From the NCBI RefSeq assembly GCF_021568775.1, contig NZ_JAKGSG010000056.1, positions 1-64,000 of the forward strand: a DNA stretch of 64,000 nucleotides, given 5' to 3'. The stretch is from Antribacter soli (GTDB taxonomy: Bacteria > Actinomycetota > Actinomycetes > Actinomycetales > Cellulomonadaceae). Shown here piece after piece: positions 1 through 9,512 of the stretch. How positions within the stretch are numbered: the first letter of the stretch is position 1; each line of letters begins with the position of its first letter. The notes beneath the pieces are model-generated. The model was given only the letters and a program-made list of their open reading frames with translations. It ran no database searches and had not been told where the DNA came from. The position numbers and the translations under genes are program-made.

Positions 1-66
1 GGGGGGCGCCCGGCCCGGCGGGGGGGGGGGGGGCCCCCCCCCGCCCCCCCCCCCCCCCCCCCCCCC
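1..66. other. G/C homopolymer stretch at the left edge, probable contig-end artefact
   Basis: The first 66 bases are almost only G then C, with runs of more than ten identical bases. The downstream sequence abruptly becomes normal coding sequence of a cellulase gene whose stop codon lies at 86-88. Such runs at a sequence end are typical of sequencing or assembly noise. A real terminator is possible but no ordinary stem with a loop can be made out. Confidence 0.7.
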
Positions 67-85
67 GTCCGCGCCCCGCGACCTG

Positions 86-1405
86 CTACACCGCCGGCAC
101 CGCGAGCTCGATCAGCTCGCGAGCCTGCTGCACGAACCACCCGCCGGCCGCGGGGTCCTCGATGCCGCGCGCGGGGTCGAGCGGGCCGCTCGTGCCGCGG
201 TAGCACTTGCCGTCGGACTCACCGGGAATCTTGATCCACAGGTGGGCGTCCACCAGCGCCTGGCCCGTGTCCAGCGTGGGCCGCGGGCCCAGGCCGCGTC
301 CCGGCGGGTTGCACCAGTCCTCGGGGTCGCTGTACACGCCGTCGGGCGGGTCCCACGGACCTCGGCCGTTGCGCGACGTGTCGATGACGAAGTGCGTCGA
401 CGGCTCCACCGACCCGAGGATCAGGTCGTAGCGGGAGTCGATGCCCGACGTGTTCAGGGCCGGATCCGGGTTGCCCGCCGACCACACGCCGTAGTTGTTC
501 ATCGCCACACCGGACCAGCCGGTGGCCGGACCGCCGTTCCAGTACTGGTTCGGGCAGCCCCAGTAGTTCAAGGGGACCACCTGCGTCACGTAGGCGATGC
601 AGGACGAGACCCAGGTGCCGTACGCCGTGACGTTCGCCGTGTACTGGAAGTTCGACGTGTTGACGAAGAAGCCGTCCGCATCCTGCACGCCCGCGCGGAG
701 CAGGCGCGAGACGTTGTCGCCCACCGTGAGCCAGCCGCTGTGGCCGGCGTCGAGGTAGACGGTGGTGCCGGGCAGCGCACCGAGCTCGTCGACGGCGTAG
801 TTCAGCATGTCGAAGCGATCCTGCGCCGCCGTGACCGGGTTGGCCTCGGCGGGGCGGCACCACTCCAGCGTGCCGTCGATGGTGGTGTACCAGGGAATGA
901 TCCCGAGCCCGTCGGGCTCGATGATCACGATGGCCGTGTCGTCGCCGATACCGGCGACGACGCCGTCGATCCACGCCTCGTACGCGGCGACGCTGGTTGC
1001 GCCGCCCGCGGAGTACTGGGAGCAGTCACGGAACGGGATGTTGTACGCGACGAGCATCGGGATCGCGTCCGCGGTGTTCGCACGGCCGACGACGTCGGCC
1101 GTCTTGGCTTCGACCTGCGCGGGCGTGCCCGACGTCAGCCACGTCGCAGAGGGATAGCTGCCCAGCAGCTCGGCGTCGTCCTTCGCCTGGCCCGAGAGGC
1201 CGGCAGCGGCCGTGAGGGTCGAGCTGTACGGGTCCACGTACAGCTCGGACGGATCGACCAGGGTGCCAGGCGGCGGCCCGCCCGCCGGCGGTGGCGGCGG
1301 CGCCGCGAGCGCGGGGCCGGCGAGGGTGAGGCCGGCCACGAGAGCGGCGGTGACGGCCACCCCCGCGGCCGCCCGGCGTGCCAGATTGCGTGTGAGAGGG
1401 AGCAT
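86..1405 (-). CDS. Secreted glycoside hydrolase family 6 cellulase (endoglucanase or cellobiohydrolase)
   Basis: A 439-residue exported enzyme predicted to cleave beta-1,4-glucosidic bonds of cellulose. Residues 1-35 form a signal peptide (Arg-rich start, hydrophobic core, AxA-like cleavage) followed by a Pro/Gly-rich stretch. The GH6 domain fills the rest. Visible family motifs are FRDCSQYSAGG (the Asp-Cys catalytic region), IIEPDGLGII, LDAGHSGW, FFVNTSNFQYT, HFVIDTSRNGRG and WIKIPGESDG. No carbohydrate-binding module is attached. The start is an ATG behind AAAGGAG. The leader holds a short hairpin (GAGACC at 1460-1465 with GGTCTC at 1474-1479). Endo versus exo action cannot be decided from the sequence. 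Confidence 0.92.
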   Translation of the reverse strand: MLPLTRNLARRAAAGVAVTAALVAGLTLAGPALAAPPPPPAGGPPPGTLVDPSELYVDPYSSTLTAAAGLSGQAKDDAELLGSYPSATWLTSGTPAQVEAKTADVVGRANTADAIPMLVAYNIPFRDCSQYSAGGATSVAAYEAWIDGVVAGIGDDTAIVIIEPDGLGIIPWYTTIDGTLEWCRPAEANPVTAAQDRFDMLNYAVDELGALPGTTVYLDAGHSGWLTVGDNVSRLLRAGVQDADGFFVNTSNFQYTANVTAYGTWVSSCIAYVTQVVPLNYWGCPNQYWNGGPATGWSGVAMNNYGVWSAGNPDPALNTSGIDSRYDLILGSVEPSTHFVIDTSRNGRGPWDPPDGVYSDPEDWCNPPGRGLGPRPTLDTGQALVDAHLWIKIPGESDGKCYRGTSGPLDPARGIEDPAAGGWFVQQARELIELAVPAV

Positions 1406-1560
1406 CAGATCTCCTTTGACCTTGCGGCGACGACTGCTTTGTCTCGTGCCTTGGGGCCAGAGACCTTCGGTCAGGTCTCCGACGGTGATCGGACAAAAGC
1501 CTCTCAGGTGCTTCTATCGGGCGTCAAGACTCTTCTGGCAGATCCGGCCAAAACGGAGGA

Positions 1561-2226
1561 TCAGCCCGCGGCCGGCGAGGCCGACTCCTCCGGCTCGGGC
1601 GTCAGCACCGGCTGCGGCTCGATCTCTGCGGCCGGCTCGCAGTCGTCGGCGTTCTGCAGCGGCTTGTCGGCCGCCAGCGTGACCTGGTCGGCGTCGAGCG
1701 GCGCTTCGAACTCCGTGCCGACGAGGAGGTCCACCGTGGCGTCCTGCCGCTGGTCCAGCACCATCCGGATCTCGGAGAAGTGCGCCGCCAGCGTGTAGGC
1801 GGCCGTGATGCCGGGGGTGCCGAACCGGAGCTCGGTGTACTCGATCGTCACCGGGGCGTTGTCGGGCTCGGCCACCATCGTGAACTGCCGCGCGATGAGG
1901 GCCTCCTCGAAGGCTGCGGCGACGCCCTGCTCCCCGGACGCGTTGAGGACCCGCACCTGGACCTGGTCGTACGGAACGGGCAGCGCGCCGTCGGGCTGCC
2001 CGTCGACAGCCGGCAGGCACGGCGCGGGCAGGGACTCCTGGCCGGCCGCTCCGGGGGTGACGAAGGGCCGGCTGATCGGCGAGGTGAGGGCGCCCGTGTA
2101 GATGGCGAGGGCGAAGATGCCGCACACCGCCAGGAACGCGATGATCACGCCGAAGATCACTGCCTGGCGCTCATGCTCGCGGCGGCGGCGCTCGACTCGC
2201 GCCTGGTCGTACATCGGGACGGTCAC
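1561..2226 (-). CDS. LytR C-terminal-domain membrane protein
   Basis: A 221-residue protein with a basic cytoplasmic N-terminus (residues 1-24), one membrane helix at about 25-47 and an outside domain. The region around VQVRVLNASGEQGVAAAFEEAL through about residue 190 matches the LytR_C domain, often found alone or joined to LytR-CpsA-Psr wall-polymer transferases; no LCP catalytic domain is present. The tail is acidic and rich in Pro and Glu. It probably acts at the cell envelope. Its exact role is unknown. The next gene to its right on the same strand is the VapB-like gene, about 60 bases away. Confidence 0.8.
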   Translation of the reverse strand: MTVPMYDQARVERRRREHERQAVIFGVIIAFLAVCGIFALAIYTGALTSPISRPFVTPGAAGQESLPAPCLPAVDGQPDGALPVPYDQVQVRVLNASGEQGVAAAFEEALIARQFTMVAEPDNAPVTIEYTELRFGTPGITAAYTLAAHFSEIRMVLDQRQDATVDLLVGTEFEAPLDADQVTLAADKPLQNADDCEPAAEIEPQPVLTPEPEESASPAAG

Positions 2227-2284
2227 GCGACGAACTTACCGGAGAACGAGGTCGTGAGACGTCCTGCGACGGCGTGCGGACGGC

Positions 2285-2581
2285 TCACCGCAGAGACAGC
2301 ACGCGCGCGTGCAGGATCGCCCGCTGCTGCAGCGCCGCGCGCACGGCCCGGTGCAGGCCGTCCTCCAGGTAGAGGGTGCCCTCGTACTCGACGACGTGCG
2401 CGAACAGGTCGCCGTAGAACGTGGAGTCCTCGGACAGGAGGTTGTCGAGGTCGAGGGTCCGCTTGGTCGTCACCAGCTCGTCGAGCCGGACCTGCCGGGG
2501 AGGTACGTCCACCCAGTCCCGGGTCCGCGTGCGCCCGTGGTCCGGATACGGACGGCCGTCTCCTACGGCCTTGAAGATCAT
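2285..2581 (-). CDS. Small conserved actinobacterial protein, commonly labelled VapB-family antitoxin
   Basis: A 98-residue cytoplasmic protein. The start is set at the ATG giving MIFKAVGDGRPYPDHG, which matches the usual N-terminus of this very conserved family; an upstream in-frame ATG would add 15 unlikely residues. Conserved stretches include WVDVPPRQVRLDELVTTK, LDLDNLLSEDSTFYGDLFAHVV and LYLEDGLHRAVRAALQQR. Databases often name it a type II VapB antitoxin, but no PIN-domain toxin gene lies next to it, so a toxin-antitoxin role here is not supported by context. Confidence 0.75.
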   Translation of the reverse strand: MIFKAVGDGRPYPDHGRTRTRDWVDVPPRQVRLDELVTTKRTLDLDNLLSEDSTFYGDLFAHVVEYEGTLYLEDGLHRAVRAALQQRAILHARVLSLR

Positions 2582-2677
2582 GGGAGCAATCCTAGGTGTC
2601 GGTGCGGACAGGGCGGGGCTGAGCACCCTATCGAATCAGCGGGAGAGCGCAACCGCAGGTCAGCAGGGCTCGCAGAG

Positions 2678-4336
2678 TCAGACCGTCGGGACGTCCCGCC
2701 GCCGGAAGCCGGCGAACGCGACCGCGAACAGCACGACCGCCACGGCGCACAGCCCCACGACGTCGGCGACCTCCACGTCCTGCACGAGCGTGTTGGGTAC
2801 CCACCAGAACGGCGAGATCCCGCGCGCCCAGTCGGGCAGTCCGAGCAGCTCGCCGAACAGGCCCACCACGAACATGTAGCCGAACAGCGCCCACAGCACC
2901 GGCGTCGCTCGCGGCACCCAGGCGTACAGCGCGACCGCCAGGGCGGTGAGCACCGCGAGTGCCGGGAGGTACGCGGCCCCGAGCCCGACGAACTCACCGA
3001 ACGTCGGATCGGTGACACCGGCGCCGGCGGCCCCTACCCAGAGGGCGACCACGCCGCTCATCGTCACGACCGCCGTGCCGATCCCGGCCACCGCGAGGTA
3101 GGCGCCGAGCCAGCGTGCGCGGGACACCGGCGTCGCGAGGAGGTACTCCGCCAAGCCCGACTCCTCCTCGGCCTTGACCCGCAGGGACATGGCGACGGCG
3201 TAGCCTGCCCCGCCGAACGCGGCGTAGAGCCCCATGATGCCGATGAACGCCCGCACGAGATCGCCCTCGCCGAGGACGGTCGAGTAGATCGGGTTGTCCC
3301 GGAGCGTCTCCATCATGTCGGGCAACGCCGAGAGGATGCTGCCCGTCGCGAGCCACATGACGCCGAGCCCGAGCGAGGTCCACAGCAGGGCGCTGCGCTG
3401 CTGCGTCCACGCGAGGGCGAACGGGCCGTCCAGGCCTGCGTACGCATCGGCGCGACCCCGGCGGGTGGCAACGAGCCCGCTGCCGAAGTCCCGCCGCGAC
3501 GCGAGGAACGCCGCGAGGAGGAGGAGCAGCACGATCGCGACGACGCACAGCGCGAGCGGCCACCACCGCAGGTCGACGAACGAGCGCGTCTGCTGCGCCC
3601 AGCCGATCGGCGACAGCCAGGACAGCACGCTCCCGTGCTCCTCTTGGATGTCGCCGATGGCACGCAGGACGAACGCGGCGCCGAGCACCGCGAACCCGAG
3701 GCCGGACGCCCCGCGTGCGTGCTCGGTGACCTGGCAGGCCACGAGCGCGGCGGCGCCGAAGACGAGTGCGGCGAGCCCGCTCCCGGCCGTCATCGCGAAC
3801 GAGTCGACGGCGGGGAGCCCGGCGGAGACGAGCACGGCGCCCGTGAGGGCGGCGATGACCACGTTCGCGAGGAGCACGGTGATCAGCGCGGCGACGGACG
3901 GCGCGTGGCGGCCGACGGCGCCGGCCCGGACGAGCTCGGAACGTCCGCTCTCCTCCTCTGCCCGTGTGTGCCGTACCACCTGGAGGATGCTCAGGACGGC
4001 GAGCGTGAGGACGATCCACAGCACCAGCTCGTTCGCGACTGCAGCGCCGACCGTGTAGCTGTCCAGTCCGTACCCCGGCCCGGCCATCGAGATCATCGCG
4101 GGGGTTCGCATGAGGAGGGCACGCGTCGCGAGCCCGTTGGGGTCATCCGCCAGCACCGCGTACTCGCCGAGCTGCGAGGCGTACAGCGCCGTGACGACCA
4201 GCACCCACACTGTCAGCCGCACCCGGTCGCGGCGCAGCATGAACCGCACCAGCCGCCAGGTTCCGGTCAGCGTGGACCCGAACGCACGGGGCATGGTGCC
4301 CGACGGCGCCAGGGTCGCCGCCGCGACGGCGCTCAC
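2678..4336 (-). CDS. ABC-2 type exporter permease (polyketide/antibiotic exporter family)
   Basis: A 552-residue membrane protein with about twelve hydrophobic segments in two similar halves, as in actinobacterial 'exporter of polyketide antibiotics' permeases. It should form the channel with the ATPase encoded just upstream. The GTG start at 4336 overlaps the ATPase stop (GTGA, four bases), showing translational coupling. A longer reading frame extends upstream but only shadows the ATPase. Motifs such as [17 protein letters not shown] and [20 protein letters not shown], repeated once per half, are typical. The substrate is not visible in the sequence. Confidence 0.88.
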   Translation of the reverse strand: MSAVAAATLAPSGTMPRAFGSTLTGTWRLVRFMLRRDRVRLTVWVLVVTALYASQLGEYAVLADDPNGLATRALLMRTPAMISMAGPGYGLDSYTVGAAVANELVLWIVLTLAVLSILQVVRHTRAEEESGRSELVRAGAVGRHAPSVAALITVLLANVVIAALTGAVLVSAGLPAVDSFAMTAGSGLAALVFGAAALVACQVTEHARGASGLGFAVLGAAFVLRAIGDIQEEHGSVLSWLSPIGWAQQTRSFVDLRWWPLALCVVAIVLLLLLAAFLASRRDFGSGLVATRRGRADAYAGLDGPFALAWTQQRSALLWTSLGLGVMWLATGSILSALPDMMETLRDNPIYSTVLGEGDLVRAFIGIMGLYAAFGGAGYAVAMSLRVKAEEESGLAEYLLATPVSRARWLGAYLAVAGIGTAVVTMSGVVALWVGAAGAGVTDPTFGEFVGLGAAYLPALAVLTALAVALYAWVPRATPVLWALFGYMFVVGLFGELLGLPDWARGISPFWWVPNTLVQDVEVADVVGLCAVAVVLFAVAFAGFRRRDVPTV

Positions 4337-5310
4337 CGCCCGCTCCGCTCGCCCGAGGCGGCCACGCCGGCGGGCGCGCCGTTCGTGGAGGGCGCGCGAC
4401 CGGCGTCGGGCAGCTCGTCGCCGTAGTGGCGCAGGAAGAGCTCCTCGAGCGACGGCGGGGCCGCCGTGAAGCTGTGCACGCCCAGGCCGCCGAGGGCGGA
4501 CAGGACGCCGCCGACGTGCTCGTTGTCCACGTCGAACGTGACGCGCGTGCCGCCGTCGGCGGGCGCGGTGACCACGTCGTGCACGCCCGGCAGGACGCCG
4601 ACGACGGACGGGTCGCCCGTGACGACCGCCGCGACGTTCGAGCGGGTCAGGTGACGCAGCTGGTCCAGGGTGCCCGACTCGACGGAGCGGCCCGCGCGGA
4701 TGATCGTGACGGTGTCGCACACCTTCTCGACCTCGCTGAGGATGTGGCTGCTCAGCAGGACCGAGCGGCCGGCCGCCTTGGCGTGGCGCACGTGGTCGGT
4801 GAAGACCGCCTCCATGAGCGGGTCGAGGCCGGCCGTCGGCTCGTCCAGGAGGAGGAGCTCGACGTCGGACGCGAACGCCGCGACGAGAGCGACCTTCTGC
4901 CGGTTGCCCTTGGAGTAGGTGCGGGCCTTCTTGGTGGGGTCGAGCTCGAAGCGCTCGAGCAGCTCAGCCCTGCGGGCCTTGTCGACGGGGCCACGCAGGC
5001 GCGTGATGAGGTCGATCGCCTCGCCGCCGGTCAGGTTGGGCCACAGGCTCACGTCGCCGGGCACGTAAGCGAGCCGGCGGTGCAGGGCGACGGCCTCGCG
5101 CCAGGCGTCGCCGCCGAAGAGGCGCGCGGAGCCCGAGTCCGCCCGCAGGAGACCGAGCAGGACCCGGAGCGTGGTGGACTTTCCGGCCCCGTTGGGGCCG
5201 AGGAACCCGGCGACCTCGCCGGGACGGACGGTCAGGTCGAGGCCGTCGAGGGCCTTGACGGTGCCGAAGGACTTGTGGAGGTCGCGGACCTCGATGGCGG
5301 GGACGTCCAT
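4333..5310 (-). CDS. ABC transporter ATP-binding protein of the exporter
   Basis: A 325-residue ATPase. The Walker A motif GPNGAGKST is at residues 38-46, the signature is a variant YSKGNRQKV near 135, and the Walker B/D-loop is [12 protein letters not shown]. The C-terminal 100 residues form the accessory domain usual in drug and polyketide exporters. It powers the permease encoded downstream with a four-base overlap. A TetR gene lies 66 bases upstream on the same strand, so TetR-ATPase-permease is probably one operon controlled by the TetR protein. Confidence 0.92.
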   Translation of the reverse strand: MDVPAIEVRDLHKSFGTVKALDGLDLTVRPGEVAGFLGPNGAGKSTTLRVLLGLLRADSGSARLFGGDAWREAVALHRRLAYVPGDVSLWPNLTGGEAIDLITRLRGPVDKARRAELLERFELDPTKKARTYSKGNRQKVALVAAFASDVELLLLDEPTAGLDPLMEAVFTDHVRHAKAAGRSVLLSSHILSEVEKVCDTVTIIRAGRSVESGTLDQLRHLTRSNVAAVVTGDPSVVGVLPGVHDVVTAPADGGTRVTFDVDNEHVGGVLSALGGLGVHSFTAAPPSLEELFLRHYGDELPDAGRAPSTNGAPAGVAASGERSGR

Positions 5311-5376
5311 GGTTTCGCTCTCTGTCGTCGTCGTGACGCGGGCGTGCGGGCACGGCGGCGCCCCGGAGCCCTGTCG

Positions 5377-6066
5377 TCAGGACCCGGTCGCCACCTCGTG
5401 CTCGCGAGGCGGGTCGGGGACGTACATCAGGTAGTCGTCGAGCATGCGCCGGGTCGTCAGGAAGCCCTGCGTGTACAGCTCGAGCGCGGGCAGCGCGATC
5501 CGGTCGAAGTAGGTGCCGACCATCGCGTTGAGACCGTCGAGGTCGTCCATCGGGTTGAGCGCGACCTCCGCGAGCAGGGCGCCGAGCGCGGACATCGTCA
5601 GGTACCGGGCGCGCGCCTCCTCGTCGAGGCTCGGCTTGATGATGCCCGCCGCGACACCCTCCCGGGTGTACTGGACGGCGTCCTCGATCATGTGGTCCAG
5701 GAAGGCCCTGCCCACGGGGCCGCCTGCCTGGACGGAGCGCAGCACGTAGCCGACGAGAGGCGCGAACTCGTCGACCCTGCTCAGGTGGACGAGGAACGCC
5801 CCCGGCCCCGACCCGGACGCGAGCACGTCGCGCTTCGCAGCCCTGATCAGGCCGAGCACGTACTCGTCGCACTCCGCGTGGAGCCGTTCCTTCGAGCCGA
5901 AGTGGTGCATCACGAGGCCCGGGCTCACGCCGGCGTCGGCGGCGATCGCGCGGACCGGGGCGGCGAGGCCGCTCAGCGCGAAGCGGGCGATCGCGGCGTC
6001 GCGGATGCGTGCGCGGGCGGTGAGGTCTCCGTCCGCGTCGCCCCTCGCGACGTCGGCTGAACGCAT
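5377..6066 (-). CDS. TetR-family repressor, probable regulator of the ABC exporter operon
   Basis: A 229-residue one-component regulator. The N-terminal helix-turn-helix is clear (RIRDAAIARFALSGLAAP...VSPGLVMHHFGSKERLH, residues about 20-65). The rest is a helical ligand-binding domain. The start is taken as the ATG at 6066 (MRSADV); an ATG at 6075 adds three residues. A TATAGC -10-like hexamer at 6081-6076 puts transcription start close to 6066, so the mRNA may be leaderless. Operator-like palindromes overlap this start, suggesting autorepression together with the exporter genes. Confidence 0.85.
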   Translation of the reverse strand: MRSADVARGDADGDLTARARIRDAAIARFALSGLAAPVRAIAADAGVSPGLVMHHFGSKERLHAECDEYVLGLIRAAKRDVLASGSGPGAFLVHLSRVDEFAPLVGYVLRSVQAGGPVGRAFLDHMIEDAVQYTREGVAAGIIKPSLDEEARARYLTMSALGALLAEVALNPMDDLDGLNAMVGTYFDRIALPALELYTQGFLTTRRMLDDYLMYVPDPPREHEVATGS

Positions 6067-6091
6067 GTTCAACATGCTATACGCGCGTTCA
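6058..6091. promoter_or_regulatory. Probable TetR operator and promoter over the tetR start
   Basis: The sequence holds TGAAC-GCAT-GTTCA (6058-6071), the overlapping palindrome ATGTTCAACAT (6065-6075) and a further GCGTTCA (6085-6091) in inverted relation to TGAACGC at 6058-6064. A TATAGC -10-like element on the minus strand sits inside the cluster. Position and symmetry fit a TetR dimer site. Binding by the neighbouring repressor is inferred. Confidence 0.55.
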
Positions 6092-6119
6092 GCATCGTGC
6101 CAGTGTTCCCCGGGGAGAC

Positions 6120-7412
6120 CTACCGGGCGGAGGACCTGCCGCGCTTCTGCGCCGGGGTCGCCGTGCCCCGCCAGCGGGCGACCGTCCGCATCAGGTGGTA
6201 AATGCCCAGCGCGGCGGCCGTGCCGAGGGCGATCCCCTCGAACCGCAGGTCGCCGGCCGTCCACGTGTAGTTCGCGATACCGATGATCAGCGGTACCGCC
6301 GCAGTGGTCAGGTTGACCGGGTCGGAGAAGTCGACCCGGTTCTGCACCCAGATGCGGGCGCCGAGGACGCCGATCATGCCGTAGAGCATCGTGGTGACAC
6401 CGCCGAGCACGCCCGCGGGGATGGTGTTGATGACCTCGCCGAACTTGGGCGACAGGCTCAGCACCAGCGCGCCGGCGGCCGCGACCCAGTAGGCGGCGGT
6501 CGAGTAGACGCGCGTCGCGGCCATGACGCCGATGTTCTCGGCGTACGTGGTGGTGCCCGAGCCGCCACCCACGCCCGCGAGCGTCGTGGCGACGCCGTCC
6601 GCCAGGAGGGCCCGGCCGGTCACCGCGTCGAAGTTCTTGCCCGTCATGGCCGCGACCGACTTCACGTGGCCCACGTTCTCCGCGACCAGCACGAGCACCA
6701 CGGGGAGGAACAGGCCCAGCACCGACGCGTCGAACGACGGCGCGGTGAACTGCGGCAGACCGAACCACGCCGCCTGGTCGACAGCCGTGAAGTCGACCTC
6801 GCCACGCACGACCGCGAAGGCGTAGCCCACGACGACTCCGAGCAGGATCGACAGCCGGCCCAGGATCCCCTTGAACAGCACGGAGATCAGCACGACCGCC
6901 AGCAGCGTGACCACCGCCGTGGCCGGCGACTCCTGGAAGTTGTTCCACGCCGCGGGCGCCAGACTGAGGCCGATGAGGGCCACGATCACACCCGTGACGA
7001 CCGGCGGCATGACGACGTCGATCCACCGCGCGCCGGCGAAGTGCACGATCGCGCCAACGGCCGTCAGCGCCAGGCCGGTGACGAGGATGCCGCCGACCGC
7101 GACGGACTGACCGCCGGCGGCCGTGGCCGCACCGATCGGCGCGAGGAACGCGAAGCTCGACCCGAGATAGCTGGGCAGCCGGTTGCCGGTGATGAGCAGG
7201 AAGGCCGCCGTGCCGATCGCCGAGAAGAACAGCGTGGTCGCGGGCGGGAAGCCGGTGATGATCGGCACCAGGAACGTCGCGCCGAACATCGCGACGATGT
7301 GCTGCAGGCCGATGCCGACGGTGCGCGGCCAGGTGAGCCGTTCGCCGGGGGCGACGACCTCTCCGGGAGCGACGTGCGCCCCGTCTCCGTGCAGGGTCCA
7401 GCCAAGCTTCAT
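6120..7412 (-). CDS. Uracil/xanthine permease (NCS2 family, UraA-like)
   Basis: A 430-residue inner-membrane carrier with about 14 hydrophobic segments that should import a nucleobase, by analogy uracil, with protons. The N-terminal part (GLQHIVAMFGATFLVPIITG) and the central glycine-rich GVGGGSGTTTYAENIGVMAATRVYS are hallmarks of UraA-type NCS2 proteins, where the Glu after TTYA contacts the base. The gene stands alone on its strand. upp, the enzyme that would use imported uracil, lies far away at 52115. Confidence 0.9.
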   Translation of the reverse strand: MKLGWTLHGDGAHVAPGEVVAPGERLTWPRTVGIGLQHIVAMFGATFLVPIITGFPPATTLFFSAIGTAAFLLITGNRLPSYLGSSFAFLAPIGAATAAGGQSVAVGGILVTGLALTAVGAIVHFAGARWIDVVMPPVVTGVIVALIGLSLAPAAWNNFQESPATAVVTLLAVVLISVLFKGILGRLSILLGVVVGYAFAVVRGEVDFTAVDQAAWFGLPQFTAPSFDASVLGLFLPVVLVLVAENVGHVKSVAAMTGKNFDAVTGRALLADGVATTLAGVGGGSGTTTYAENIGVMAATRVYSTAAYWVAAAGALVLSLSPKFGEVINTIPAGVLGGVTTMLYGMIGVLGARIWVQNRVDFSDPVNLTTAAVPLIIGIANYTWTAGDLRFEGIALGTAAALGIYHLMRTVARWRGTATPAQKRGRSSAR

Positions 7413-7547
7413 GACGACTCCCAGGGTAGATCCAGCGATTGACCTGGACGCAGGGTAGACCCGGGAATCCCTTGACCTGGCCGGATCCTGTGTGACGCTC
7501 GCGACGCCGCACGCTTGCCTTCCGGCGGCGGTGAGGTCGGCGGCGGC

Positions 7548-8477
7548 TCAGCCGAGCTGCGGCCGCACGTCGCTCGCGACGAGCTCGAGGTGGTCGAGGT
7601 CCTGCAGGTCGAGCGTCTGCAGGTAGACGCGGGACAACCCGGCCTCGCGCAGCGCGGACAGGGTGTCGACCGCCTCCGCGACCGTCCCGGCGACGCCGTG
7701 CTCGCGGAGCTCTGCCGGCTCGCGGCCGATCGCCGCGGCGCGGCGCTCGAACTGGGCGTCGTCCTTGCCGACCGCCAGCACGAGCGCGGCCGAGAAGACC
7801 ATGGACTCCGGGTCCCGCCCGGCGTCCTGGCACGCCGCCCGGACGACGTCGACGCGCTCGGCGACGGAGCCGACGTCGGGGAACGACATGTTGAACTCGT
7901 CGGCGAAGCGCGCAGCCAGCGCCGGCGTCCGCCTGAGCCCGTTGCCGCCCACGATCACGGGGATCCTGTCCTGCGCCGGCTTGGGCAGGGCGGGCGAATC
8001 CTTCACCGTGTAGTGCGCGCCCTGGAAGGAGTACGTCTCGCCGACGGGGGTGCCCCACAGGCCGGTCAGGATCTCGAGCTGTTCCTCCAGCAGGCCGAAG
8101 CGCTTCGCCGGGAACGGGATGCCGTAGGCCGCGTGCTCGGCCTCGAACCAGCCGGCGCCGAGCCCGAGCTCGACCCGCCCGCCCGACATCTGGTCGACCT
8201 GCGCCACCTGGATCGCGAGCACGCCCGGGTGACGGAAGGTGGCCGACGACACGAGCGTGCCGAGCCGGATGGTCGACGTCTCGCGGGCGAGGCCGGCGAG
8301 CGTGGTCCAGGAGTCGGTCGGGCCGGGCAGGCCGTCGCGGCCGCCCATCGCCAGGAAGTGGTCGGACCGGAAGAACGCGCTGTACCCGAGCTCGTCGGCC
8401 GTCCTCGCGACGGCGAGCTGGTCGTCGTAGGAGGCGCCCTGCTGAGGCTCGGTGAAGATGCGGAGATCAAGCGTCAT
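7548..8477 (-). CDS. LLM-class (luciferase-like) oxidoreductase, probably F420-dependent
   Basis: A 309-residue TIM-barrel flavin or F420 oxidoreductase. The start MTLDLRIFTEPQQGASYDD, the FRSDHFLAMGG segment, TIRLGTLVSSATFRHPGVLA and GRVELGLGAGWFEAEHAAYG are characteristic. The usual length is about 290-320 residues. The substrate is unknown. It is transcribed as a single gene, with a short gap from the DsbA-family gene upstream on the same strand. Confidence 0.85.
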   Translation of the reverse strand: MTLDLRIFTEPQQGASYDDQLAVARTADELGYSAFFRSDHFLAMGGRDGLPGPTDSWTTLAGLARETSTIRLGTLVSSATFRHPGVLAIQVAQVDQMSGGRVELGLGAGWFEAEHAAYGIPFPAKRFGLLEEQLEILTGLWGTPVGETYSFQGAHYTVKDSPALPKPAQDRIPVIVGGNGLRRTPALAARFADEFNMSFPDVGSVAERVDVVRAACQDAGRDPESMVFSAALVLAVGKDDAQFERRAAAIGREPAELREHGVAGTVAEAVDTLSALREAGLSRVYLQTLDLQDLDHLELVASDVRPQLG

Positions 8478-8528
8478 GGTTCAACCTTGCCACCCGGCGG
8501 GGCCGCCCCTCGGCACGGTCTGCGCCGG

Positions 8529-9173
8529 TCAGCTGAAGTCCAGGCCGCCCGTGCGGGTGCGCTTCAGCTCGAAGAAGTACGGGTACGACGCCAGCGCCCG
8601 CGCGCCCTCGAAGATCCGGACCGCGTCCTGCCCGCGCGGGATGCGCGTGAGCACCGGCCCGAAGAAGGCGACGCCGTCGAGGTGGATCGTCGGGGTGCCG
8701 ACGTCCTCCCCGACGGGCTTCATCCCGGCCTCGTGGGAGGCGGCGAGCGCCGCGTCGTACGCGTCCGTGTCCGCCGCGTCGACGAGCTCGTCGGGCAGGC
8801 CGGCCTCGTTCAGGGCCTCCTTCGCGACGGCGAGGAGGTCCTTGTCGCCGCCGTTGTGGATGCGCTTGCCAGCCGCGGTGTAGAACGCGGCGAACGCCTC
8901 CGGGCCGTGGTCGGTCTGCACGGCCGCGGCGATCCGGCCGATGCCGCGCGACGTCTCGATGCGGTCCCGGTAGTCGGCCGGGATGTCCCGGTCCTTGTTG
9001 AGCAGGTACAGGCTCATCAGCCGGAAGGTGAGGTCGAGCGGTCGCTGCGCGGCCACCTCGAGGGCCCAGCGCGAGGTGATCCACGCGAAGGGGCACATCG
9101 GGTCGACGTACACGTCGACGACGGGCACGTCGGCCTGGGCGGGGAGCTGGGAGGTCTCGGTCACGGGGTGCAC
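8529..9173 (-). CDS. DsbA-family protein resembling mycothiol-dependent nitroreductase Rv2466c, with an incomplete CxxC
   Basis: A 214-residue thioredoxin-fold protein without a signal peptide. The active-site region reads [16 protein letters not shown]: Cys27 is present, but the second cysteine of the CPxC motif is replaced by alanine. The family contains the mycothiol-dependent reductase Rv2466c, which normally carries CPWC, so a monothiol mechanism with mycothiol is plausible here. Other family stretches are [18 protein letters not shown] and [17 protein letters not shown]. Confidence 0.78.
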   Translation of the reverse strand: MHPVTETSQLPAQADVPVVDVYVDPMCPFAWITSRWALEVAAQRPLDLTFRLMSLYLLNKDRDIPADYRDRIETSRGIGRIAAAVQTDHGPEAFAAFYTAAGKRIHNGGDKDLLAVAKEALNEAGLPDELVDAADTDAYDAALAASHEAGMKPVGEDVGTPTIHLDGVAFFGPVLTRIPRGQDAVRIFEGARALASYPYFFELKRTRTGGLDFS

Positions 9174-9253
9174 CCTAGCGCCGACGCGCCGCGTCGCCGT
9201 CGGCCCGTCCGGGCCGGCCCTTCCGGGTCACCGCAGGGTCGTAGGCTCGCCCC

Positions 9254-9502
9254 GTGCCCAGGATCCGGTGGTCGAGTCTCCTCACCGTTCTCGGCGGCGG
9301 GGCCGTGGCGCTGGCGGGGCTGGCCGGCGCGCTGACGGGTCATCCGTGGTCGTGGCTGCCGGTGGCACTGGGCCTGGGGATCGCGGTGCGCGAGGTCCGG
9401 TTCCTGCAGCGAGCTCGCGCCGGGCGCATCCTGGGAAATTCGCAACATCAGGGACGAAAGGCGCGCAAAGACTCTTCCCCCAACGGCCCGCGTGCGCGGT
9501 AG
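9254..9502 (+). CDS. Small hypothetical membrane protein
   Basis: An 82-residue frame from GTG. Residues 8-28 and about 31-48 are hydrophobic (SLLTVLGGGAVALAGLAGAL and SWLPVALGLGIAVREV), followed by a basic tail. It is divergent from the DsbA-family gene (80 bases apart) and ends ten bases before the TetR start. No family is recognised. Coding is supported mainly by position and by the two clear membrane segments. Confidence 0.5.
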   Translation: MPRIRWSSLLTVLGGGAVALAGLAGALTGHPWSWLPVALGLGIAVREVRFLQRARAGRILGNSQHQGRKARKDSSPNGPRAR

Positions 9503-9512
9503 CCTGCCTGGC

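Noticed and set aside
2285-2581. A VapBC toxin-antitoxin module
   Set aside because: The family is often labelled VapB, but no PIN-domain gene or other toxin candidate is adjacent.
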